From Lepas anatifera (lineage: Eukaryota; Arthropoda; Thecostraca; Lepadidae), in NCBI GenBank assembly GCA_034440635.1, contig JAOTON010002075.1, positions 1,211,501-1,275,500 on the forward strand: a DNA stretch of 64,000 nt. The letters are read 5' to 3'. The notes beneath the pieces were generated by a model. That model had not been told where the DNA came from and did no database searches. It saw only the letters and a list, made by a program, of their open reading frames with translations. Positions 30,287-41,292 of the stretch are shown here, piece by piece (position 1 is the first letter of the stretch; each line of letters begins with the position of its first letter). The position numbers and the translations under genes were made by a program.

Positions 30287-32155
30287 ATGAGAATTCAACA
30301 GTTACTAATATGTCTCCTTCTACTAACTGCCCTCCAAACAACCCTGTCGAACGTGTTATTCGTACCCAAAGGTCAGATGTATGCCTCTTATGATCACTGG
30401 ACTATTCATGTACCAGTCCATACGGCAAACTTAAAGGATGCGTTAAAATTCATGAGCCAGCAAATCGAGCAGTTTGATATGAAATTTCACATGAAAATTG
30501 CAACGTACAAACATGAGCTTGAAAGCAACCGCGTGAATCTCTTGATCAACCGCCTGAACAAAGAGAAGTCCTATCTTAATGGTGAAATCCAAAGAACGCG
30601 CGAACTCTTCAATCTGTTGGATAACCCTATCAAGCATCGAACGAAAAGATCTCTGCTCCCATTCGTTGGTGACATAATGTCTAGTCTGTTTGGAACCGCC
30701 ACCAATACGGATGTCAAAGACATCCTGAAACATGTTCAATATCTGGAGGCTAATCAGAAAAGTCTGATTCACGTCATCGATGAAAACGTTAGTATTTTGA
30801 ATGAGACCACTCTAGAGGTTAGAACAAATCGTAGAGCTTTGAATAAGCTTATGAACTACACCAAGACGCTTGATGAAAAATTAAGATACCTTACCCGTGT
30901 ACTTTCAAATGTCATGATGGCATACACGGAAATTTCAGACGAAATGGAAGACATATTTCATGATCTGTTAGTATCTCTCCAGAATCTTAAAAGTTACCTA
31001 TCTGACTTGGAACTCCACTCTAGTCTTGCAGAACATGGTATTCTGTCAAGGTCGTTTCTAAAACCTGTTCAGTTTCAGAAAACGCTAGAGAACATTCGTC
31101 ACATCCTCCCAAATTCTGTTGCTTTACCGTTTCAGCCCGAAGAGATCGAAAAATATTATTTGGTTAGTCATACATCAGTTTCCAGCAGTGAGTTTGGATT
31201 CTATGTCAATATTTTCATCCCTCTGGTAAATGTTCGCGATAGATTTCAAATCTATGAGATTCTGAACCTTGCATCGCCAAAAGTTGTAAGTGGAAAGAAC
31301 TATCTTGCAAAGTTCACAACCGAAGACTTCTCGTACATTGCTCTCTCAGATGACAACCTGAAGTATATGATTTTGGAAAAGAACTCTGTGGATGTCTTCA
31401 TCAAAAGCACCCTACCGTTCTACCCAGTGCAAAAGCCGCTTGAAATCGTTCAGGAATCGGACAAGTGTCTTCCGTTCTTGCTCACCAAAAATACAGAGAA
31501 AATTCAAAGATATTGTGATAAGGAAATATCAAGTAAGGAAACCATCAGGCCTAAAGCTCAGTATGTTGGAAATGGAGAATGGTTGATTATAATATCCGAG
31601 CCTCTTGAAATTATCACGAGATGTAAAAATGGAACAGAGACAAGGATGTTCACTGAAACCATAAATCACTTGCAGTTAGAACTCGGTTGTTCAGCTCAGA
31701 CGAAATTCTTCACGCTCCCTACCTTTCGACGCTTCGACTCAGAGATCTCTTTTTCCGGTGCATTCAGTTACATAGCTGACGCCCATGATGTGTGGCATAA
31801 CATTCTCAGTGACTTGGAGAACAATACTGAAGCTCTATCTCTTGCTATTGAATCGCTTCCTGTCGTACCCGATAATACCTATCGGTTAAGTCAGCTCCGT
31901 ACCCAGCTAAGGCGCCTGGAATCCAGCCGTCTCAGCGTCCATTTAAAACCCATCGCTGGCACTACAATAGGCATTGTGTTAGTTAGAGTAGCCTCAGCAT
32001 CCGCCGTGGTGATCATAAAACGCAGACGTAGGTCAACATGTCCGAACCGCTCCCAATCCTCCCCGATACCAGCACCGAGCTCAGCAGCATCAACATCAAC
32101 GCCAGCGGAAATGCAGTCAGCAGCAATCCCACTGACATGTCTTCGAGTGGAATAA
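30287..32155 (+). CDS. gypsy-1 env, class I fusion-type glycoprotein
   Basis: An intact 622-codon frame from the ATG just after the splice acceptor; an upstream in-frame ATG lies at 30,212. A hydrophobic signal peptide covers residues 1-20. A furin site RTKR (residues 118-121, 30,638-30,649) is followed by a hydrophobic SLLPFVGDIMSSLFG segment, as in the F-like Env proteins of errantiviruses and baculoviruses. Coiled-coil-prone sequence follows. N-glycosylation sequons include NET, NYT, NGT and NNT. A membrane anchor lies at about residues 555-577 with an RRRR stop-transfer motif and a Ser/Pro-rich tail. It would mediate membrane fusion if virions form. It has no disruption. Confidence 0.9.
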   Translation: MRIQQLLICLLLLTALQTTLSNVLFVPKGQMYASYDHWTIHVPVHTANLKDALKFMSQQIEQFDMKFHMKIATYKHELESNRVNLLINRLNKEKSYLNGEIQRTRELFNLLDNPIKHRTKRSLLPFVGDIMSSLFGTATNTDVKDILKHVQYLEANQKSLIHVIDENVSILNETTLEVRTNRRALNKLMNYTKTLDEKLRYLTRVLSNVMMAYTEISDEMEDIFHDLLVSLQNLKSYLSDLELHSSLAEHGILSRSFLKPVQFQKTLENIRHILPNSVALPFQPEEIEKYYLVSHTSVSSSEFGFYVNIFIPLVNVRDRFQIYEILNLASPKVVSGKNYLAKFTTEDFSYIALSDDNLKYMILEKNSVDVFIKSTLPFYPVQKPLEIVQESDKCLPFLLTKNTEKIQRYCDKEISSKETIRPKAQYVGNGEWLIIISEPLEIITRCKNGTETRMFTETINHLQLELGCSAQTKFFTLPTFRRFDSEISFSGAFSYIADAHDVWHNILSDLENNTEALSLAIESLPVVPDNTYRLSQLRTQLRRLESSRLSVHLKPIAGTTIGIVLVRVASASAVVIIKRRRRSTCPNRSQSSPIPAPSSAASTSTPAEMQSAAIPLTCLRVE

Positions 32156-32214
32156 AAGCTCAGACTCAACCATGAGCATCAATCAGTCAGTCAACAGTCA
32201 TCCAACAAGCAGTC

Positions 32215-32661
32215 ATGTCCACCACTCCAGCTATCCCAGCCATTCAGTTTGCCGTGGACCATTACCACGACAACGATGGACAAGTTCACTTATTAGTGAA
32301 GTGGGCAGGACATCCCATGGCCTGCGCCAGTTGGATCCTTGAAGACTATGTACCTGTCCGCATCTCGCGACAGTACTGGAAATCAGCAAACGAAGTCGTG
32401 CCCCAAAGGATACGACCTGGCTGTTGGGGACTAACCAGCACCAGTGTCCCAACAACCAACAACAGCACCGCTGCTCAAAACCACACCGCTGACGAAACCA
32501 GCACCGCTGCCGAAACAACCGCCAACGCTGCTGCCGATGCCAACGTTACTGCTCCTGACGCTGCCCCTGAAGTAGTGTACTACATCAATCAGAACTTCCC
32601 GGTAGACAGTTTTGATTCAACAATGGCAGTTGCCGGATCAGATGTGGACTTTGATGTGTAG
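32215..32661 (+). CDS. gypsy-1 ORF4, free-standing chromodomain protein
   Basis: A 148-codon frame from ATG 32,215, starting 59 bases after the env stop. Residues about 10-47 form a chromodomain: an FAVDHYHD strand, HLLVKWAGH with the hallmark VKW, then SWILEDYV. Putative aromatic-cage positions read F, W and H, a partial cage. The rest is Thr/Ala/Asn-rich low complexity and an acidic C-terminus. Chromodomains of chromoviruses lie at the integrase C-terminus and steer integration to histone-marked chromatin; here the domain is separate and 3' of env. It could act in trans on integration or on silencing. Expression would need its own splicing or reinitiation. Confidence 0.8.
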   Translation: MSTTPAIPAIQFAVDHYHDNDGQVHLLVKWAGHPMACASWILEDYVPVRISRQYWKSANEVVPQRIRPGCWGLTSTSVPTTNNSTAAQNHTADETSTAAETTANAAADANVTAPDAAPEVVYYINQNFPVDSFDSTMAVAGSDVDFDV

Positions 32662-32883
32662 ATTATGAAAGGTGTTGAAGAAGAATGTTTTACGTAATCA
32701 ACTAGTTATAGTATGTTATAGTGTGCAGATGTTCAACTCACTCATGTAACCGTATTGCTTAAATGTTTAAATGTAAATATATCATGCTTCAAATATTGAG
32801 ATGCCTGTAAACAGAATCAGATCTGGTGAACGAAAATTTTAGACAACAATCCAAAATTTCATTCAAAGGACCTCGCGCTGTGA

Positions 32884-33784
32884 TGTAACGAAAATTTATT
32901 AACTACTTCACTTTAATTGCTAAATGACGCGATAATTAATGGTCCTCTAGTATGCATATTCATTTCTCGTCCCCCTCCCATTATAAGTGCAGTCACACTT
33001 AGACAAAGAGCTCTGCCTTATACTGCGCAGTAGCCTGTCGGTTCATGACCACGGGTCCATCGTACGATGCACCCCAGCCAACGCCCTATGACGTATTGAA
33101 CGCTCATTGGCTCACGAGATCTGACGCTGGTGTCACGCGACTGTCTGGCCTTGGATTGCATCAGCATTTCATCAGCCTCCAGACCAGTGCATCGAACTAT
33201 ACTCTGTCGCCTATGACGTATTGTGTTGTGATTGGTCGGCGTATGTAACCAAGCCTGCCGACTCGGCGTATATAAGGAGCGCTGAGCTAGCGTCCCTCAG
33301 AACAAGAGGAGAACATGAGAGGCAATGCAGTGAGAGTGTGTAGCAGACAGTTGCAGAGTTGCAGTGTTGCACCGTAGTACTAGGCCGTATTATGCCGAGT
33401 CAGCCCAGAACAGCTGAGAGACTTAAGAGAGACATGCAGAGACAGTGAGAGGAAGTGCAGTGATAGAGATACCTGTGTGTGTACAAGGACAGCCACAGAT
33501 CAGCAAATGTGAGTACAGACTGATGAGCTCAGCTCATAGCGAGGCAGAACGCCCACAGTGCTACAGAATATAGCATGTCAGTAGAGTGATGAAGGACTTG
33601 TAAGGTCAAGAACAGACAAGAGAGTGTTGGAACTTTGGCTAAGTTGCATCACCTGTTCACAACGCCAGGTGCAAATAAATCGACAATTAAGGAAACAACG
33701 TTTCTTCGTCGAAATACGATTAGAGGTCCTACCAACTTGAAAACCATCATTCACAGCCATACCTAAGAGCACTTCTAGGTAACA
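32884..33784 (+). repeat. gypsy-1 3' LTR
   Basis: 901 bp with the same ends as the 5' LTR and no difference found by eye. The sequence immediately upstream (GGACCTCGCGCTGTGA) is not a convincing polypurine tract, which is odd for a complete element. Confidence 0.95.
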
Positions 33785-34402
33785 ACTATGGAAGGAGATG
33801 GTAAGTATGAGGAAAGGTGAGGATCAAGAGGATGGGATTCTACCTGGAGGGGTCGCTGCAGCCACAGGCGCATGCGCTCACAGCCTCCAGGTAGAGTAAG
33901 GATAAGAATAAGGATTAGGTACCGGTAAAAAAAACACACACACACACAATCGCACACACACTTCGAAAATTTAAACTAAAATAATATGAGGATGAAAATG
34001 TTCGATTCTTCGGCTTCGTTTTCATTCCGTCTTCGATCTGATAAATTTCGTTGTTTGTGCTCCATCTTGTCTGTGACATCGTTGATCTTGCTTCACTGAT
34101 GTTCAATTGTTGCATATTTTTTCTTTTCTTTAATCTCTGGTGCTGATGTTTTCTTTCATAAAACTTGTTTTTTATTGTTCTCTAAAATTAGCTATCCTGA
34201 AATATTTCAATATTCCCGCCGCAGAAGCTTTTTTCTTGAAGGAGCTCTTAGAAACACGTGAAACGCAAGAAAAAATCAAGGAGAAAGATTGGCGACGAAA
34301 CGAGGATAGTAGGCCAAAAATGATGACTTACTTCTTATTTTTATCTTCTTCTAGCTTGCACCAGAGACGGTCGAGGCGAATAAAAATTAGTACATAATGT
34401 AG

Positions 34403-34983
34403 ACAAAGGAATGTATCCTTCACCTCTATGGTATCATTGCTGATTTTGAATTAGAACAGGAGTATTTTTATATTTTCAAAGAGCACTGAAAACACGTCCA
34501 CTCCCTGTCGCTGAAAGAACTGAACTAGTAGCTCCTGGCGCTCAAGATACCTTTATTCCTAGCGCTAGTACTAACTAGCGCTCCTAGCCACACAAAGCAA
34601 AATAATCAGCACCAACCATTGAAACATACGAAACCACGTACCATATAGCATCAATTAGCATGTTAATGCTTGTATGGGCCCAGCATATGTATAGTTAACC
34701 GCCTCAGTGGAACTTTAAAGTAGTGACACCAGGCAGCAATAGAAGAGAATATTTAAGTCATACGGTTTAAAGATCTTAAACTACCAAGGTACCTTTACAC
34801 GCCCGAGTGACGTCACACGGGCGTCGCGGAATTTCTTTACCTTTGGGCCGTGTGTTTTAAACTGCTGGTAATGGCACTGCCCGCTTACAAATTTGTGAGA
34901 ATTGTAACATTTTGTTCGAATCTTATTCTTGCCTTTCGTCATATTCAGGACTATGCCTGCGCCGCCGCCCTTGTATCTGCCTC
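34403..34983. other. no gene recognised
   Basis: AT-rich sequence right of repeat R, with several AGCGCT-type short repeats at about 34,535-34,590. Nothing else is recognised. Confidence 0.4.
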
Positions 34984-37377
<2,394 letters not shown>

Positions 37378-38221
37378 TTAACACGCGCATTGACGGGGTC
37401 TGAGCCACCTTCGCATTGACGGGGGCGGGTACCCGCCCCCTAAGATCTCGAGAACCACGGTAGGTAGCGAAAAACGGTAAACGGCGTTGGGCTGCCCATC
37501 CACTTCTCCATCGAGAACATTTGAACCATTTTTTTGTCAGGTCACATTTAAGGTCACGAGAGGTCAAAACATGCCCGTCATAGGGATAACATGTAAAATT
37601 CAGTTTTTCGGGCATTACATCTGAACAAGTAAAGATAGAGCAAAACGACTTGAACTATATGAATTCTCTCAGCAAGCCGAATCGAATGATATATAATTTG
37701 ACCTTGCTAGGTCAAATCAAGGATTTGACCTGACCTGAGGTCAGGTCAGGGTCAAATTATATAAAATGCATATCATTAGAACCGCAAAGCCCAGGCGAGT
37801 CTAATGCAGCTAAAATAAATGCTCTATCACCGTCCGTTCCTGAGTTATTTCGTAAAAACCATTTTTCCCATGTATTTCCAATGGAGAGGTCATGCCTCGT
37901 ACCTGACCTTAGGTCATCGATATCAAAAATACCGGAACATATGTTAGAGAACTCGGTGGGGCCATTATGTGATATGAGTTTCAATCGGATAAGTTCACCC
38001 TGCTCCGAATTATGCTATCTTAAACTTTTTTTAGGTCGGGTCACTTGACCTGTACTGGTGACCTGACCTGAGATAACCTAACCTTAAAATTTTCACAGAA
38101 GTTGTAAAAATGATGAGGGAAAAGGTATACCAGTACGGCGGCGCTACGCGCCGCCGTTTTTCTACTATCGCCGAAAAACCCGAGGGGGGCGGGTACCCGC
38201 CCCCGTCAATGCGGGTGTTAA
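37378..38221 (+). mobile_element. TTAA-flanked AGGTCA element, family A copy 3 (reference copy)
   Basis: TTAA occurs at 37,378-37,381 and 38,218-38,221, around 836 bp. The ends are CACGCGCATTGACGGGG and a complement with one change, each backed by GGGGCGGGTACCCGCCCC. Fifteen exact AGGTCA/TGACCT hexamers can be counted, including TGACCTGACCTGAGGTCAGG (about 37,727) and TGACCTTAGGTCA (about 37,903). A GGCGGCGC..GCGCCGCC hairpin lies at 38,138. It is very similar to copy 5 at 42,661, so family A moved recently. No protein is encoded. Confidence 0.9.
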
Positions 38222-39799
38222 CAGAGAAATCCTGACGCTTCAAGGGGGATGAGAGCAAAAAATTGGCCGCCCACGCGGAGGCAAGACCCACTCACCTATA
38301 TGATGACTCGAATTGACCCGCCTCATAGAGAGCAAGCTGTATTTAACATCGCCGGGACAGCCTCTGCTCTCAAATAAATATTTGTTTGTTGTGTGGGCTC
38401 CTCCTTTCAAAAATAAATGGCCCATTACAGAATGCACGGTAATCAAGTTTATCCCAAATGAATAAATAAACATTTCATCTTCGATTCTTTGCCTCTTTTT
38501 GCAACAAATTTGGATATTTAATCATTTTATTTTCCCGTGTTATATGCTACGAGGTGTGACGTCACATCCGGTGATCTGCAGTCAGCGCTTGCTGTTGAAG
38601 GGGGCTGTTAAACTACAACCCCAGCAGCAAGCACGACGAGCCCAGGGAGCAGACACGACATGTTGCTCGTATCAGGTTATGCATCCATTAAACAACGGGC
38701 GCGGATCTAGGGATACTGAGCTTTGACTAAGCAAACCAGGTTGAAACTACATTTCCTCTTATTCCACCCCGCATTGGACCCTTTTTTGGTAAGAAATTCC
38801 TAATCTCGGTCAAAATAGGATGTTCAAAATAGGTGATAATCGGATGTTTTTATAACCAGCCGGTGCGGAACGCAACGAGGAGCCCAGATTCGAAAAGCTT
38901 TTTATCCTAACGTTGTAAATTTCTTGTTCGCATGAGGTTGAAATTTGGCTGGCCCCCTCATTTTTTGCAGGTGGCGACGCTCATTATTTTCATTTTCTCA
39001 TTTTCATTCATTTTTCATTTTCATTTTCATTTTACTCATTATCAAATTGCATATAATTTTTTCCCGAGAAGAATCTATTACAAAAAGCTTCGTTTTACTT
39101 TTTACAGCTACTTGCTCCCGATCACGCCCAGCTCGAACGGATTTTTTTATATATGTGGTTAGTGGAAAAATACTAGCCACGCATAATGCCGCCTGAACGA
39201 AGTCCTTTTAATTAGATGTCTCCTGTTTTCTCGTGAAGAAAATTTCTGATCACCTGGCGCTCGTATGAAGAAAGTAAAATAATACCTGCAACACGACAAT
39301 GTGTGGGAAGGCGCTACGGAAGATACAAATTTCCATTGAATGTTGTGATTTGATTTCTAAGCGTTCCATTCGCAGTTAGGAGCTTCAATTGCCCATAATA
39401 ATTATTAATACCCATCCCACTGTGCCTAAGATCCACCTTCGCCTACTTCCAAATCCCAGGGCGCTGGGTGGGGAGCCGCAACCGAACAAGTTGGATTTTT
39501 CACTCGATTCTGTGTATTATTATTTTTCTTATTTTCCCACTCACTTTTCAAGTGGTGACTTCTCAGCCGAATTCAATAGCCCTTGTGTTTATGAACTCAT
39601 TAAAACTATGGAACTAAAAACAATTTTCGTGGAAAATTCATTTCTATACTGTAAATAAGTGAGAGATGTAATAGGGTTTTAATTGACTCTCAAAATATTA
39701 CTTGAATATTCCACTCGCCGACTTTATTTCCCAATCTGAATTTTACACTCGGCATTGTGGAGCAAAACCAGTTTCTGGCACACTGGTGGGGGGGGGTGT
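38222..39799. other. no gene recognised; one dispersed repeat
   Basis: Positions about 38,395-38,620 are the inverted counterpart of 12,690-12,840, including the GAGGTGTGACGTCACATCCG block. The remainder is AT-rich with no recognisable gene. Confidence 0.4.
38985..39045. repeat. ATTTTC simple repeat
   Basis: About ten imperfect ATTTTC/CATTTT units (TTTTCATTTTCTCATTTTCA and similar). Confidence 0.85.
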
Positions 39800-40645
39800 T
39801 TAACGCGCGCATTGACGGAGGTCTGAGTCACTTTCGCATTGACAGGGGGTACCCGGCGCCCCCTAAGATCTCGAGAACCACGCTAGATAGCGAAAAAGTA
39901 AACGGCGTTGGAGAGTACATCCAAGTCTCTACTGAAAAAATTCAACCTTTTTTCAGGTCACATTCTAGGTCACTAGAGGTCAAAACATGTCACCATAGAG
40001 ATAACATGTAAATAAAGGTTTTCAGTCCTTGCATCTGAGCTGGTAAAGTTAGAACAAAAAAAACAGGCCATTGGAATTCTCGCAGCAAGCCAAATCGAAT
40101 GATCTGTAATATCATCTTGCTAGGTCAAATCAGGTCAAACCTAGAATTTGACCTGACTTCAGGTCAAGGTCAAATTAGGTTAAATGCATATCATTAGAGC
40201 TGCAAGGATGAGACAAACCTAACGGCGTGATAATAAAAGCTCTTGTCACCATTTATTACTGAGTTATTCTGTTTAAACCATTTTCCCGTGCATTCCCAAT
40301 GGAGAGGCCATGACCGTACTCGACTTTAGGTTATTGATATCGAAAATACCGGAATATATTTTAAAGAATATGTTGGGGTCATTATGTGATACGAGTTTCA
40401 ATCGGATAAGCTTACATTGTTTTGAGTTCTGACTTATGCTATCCTAAAACTTTTTGAGGTGAGGTCACCTGACCTGCACTGGTGACCTGAGCTGAGATGA
40501 CCTAACTTTAAAATTTTGCATAAAGTTGTAAAAATGATCAGGCACAAGGTATGCCAAGTATGGCGGCGCTGGGCGCTGCCATTTTTATTTTATCTCCGAA
40601 AAACCCATGGGGGCGGGTACCTGTCCCTTACAATGAGCGTGTTGA
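39800..40645 (+). mobile_element. TTAA-flanked AGGTCA element, family A copy 4
   Basis: The left TTAA is at 39,800-39,803 followed by CGCGCGCATTGACGGAGG. The right end CAATGAGCGTGTTGA has a mutated TTAA and runs directly into family E sequence. Hexamers include TCAGGTCACATTCTAGGTCA (about 39,955), TGACCTGACTTCAGGTCA (about 40,151) and GTGACCTGAGCTGAGATGACC (about 40,480). It is more diverged than copies 3 and 5. Confidence 0.8.
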
Positions 40646-41292
40646 ACACCCCATAGAACTCGGCTCCTCGAAGCAAAAAAAAAAACACGCGAAAGCGCTG
40701 AATAGCCCACGAAAAAATTCTGAGGATAATATGCAACATTTTGTTTTGCTCAGTTTAATACTGAGGTCATGACGAGTCAAGGGAGTGAAATTTTTGAGAA
40801 TACTTTTTTAATCTAGCGCCTGACCAGGTTAACTTGGAGCCAATATTCAAGCGTCATTCAATTCCACTTACTACAACAAACCGAGTGATGCTACCATTTC
40901 AATAAAAGAAGTCATTTTAAGCCGTATGCATCTTCAGAAATAGAGCCATTTTCCATCAACTTGTGTTTTCTACATGCATTTCCAATGGATATGCATGACA
41001 CGTATTTGACCTTAGATCTGCGATATAAAAAATCACGGAATATACTTTCTAGCCCCCCGTTGGGTGTATTATGTGATAAGTTTCAGATCGCTAGATCCTG
41101 ACTTATGCAATTTTTAAACATTTTATGAGGTGAGGTCACTTGACCTGGCCTGATGACCTGACCTGAGATGACCCCAAATAATCATTTTCAAGAAAGTTGC
41201 GCATCTGGTCAAAGATAAGTGATGCCCAGTACGGCGGCGTCTTCCGCCGCTGTTTTCCGGCACCTTTGGAAAAACCCGAGAAGTGTTCAAAC

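Larger units (their letters stand above)
22669..33784 (+). mobile_element. gypsy-1, env-bearing Ty3/gypsy provirus, 11.1 kb
   Basis: This complete LTR retrotransposon is an endogenous-retrovirus-like copy of the errantivirus kind. It has two 901-bp LTRs, a primer-binding site, gag, pol (protease, RT, RNase H, integrase), a class I type env after a splice acceptor, and a fourth ORF with a chromodomain. The LTRs show no difference by eye, with a constant 10,215-base offset and no indels. The insertion is therefore recent or the two LTRs have been homogenised. gag and pol have apparent frame breaks near 25,295, 27,045, 28,535 and 29,785. Env and ORF4 are open. The element sits in repeat R inside hAT-3. 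Confidence 0.95.
22614..34402 (+). repeat. repeat R copy 2, split by gypsy-1
   Basis: Positions 22,614-22,668 and 33,785-34,402 together match 10,579-11,150. Shared blocks include AATGAGGTGGCTTTTAA, AGTGATTATAAAC, GGTCGCTGCAG, GAGTAAGGATA, ATAATATGAGGATGAAAATG and the TTCGATTCTTCGGCTT block. Copy 2 is longer, with an 11-bp stem CTACCTGGAGG..CCTCCAGGTAG at about 33,840-33,893 that is degraded in copy 1. The class is unknown and no protein is encoded. Confidence 0.7.

Noticed and set aside
32215..32661. ORF4 chromodomain as a displaced C-terminus of pol
   Set aside because: A full-length env gene lies between pol and ORF4, and pol has its own long tail ending at 30,047.
38031..38291. Open frames inside AGGTCA elements (for example here, 13,308-13,706 in part, and 43,395-43,685)
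   Set aside because: They cross element ends and hairpins, are not shared between copies, and no transposase motif is present.
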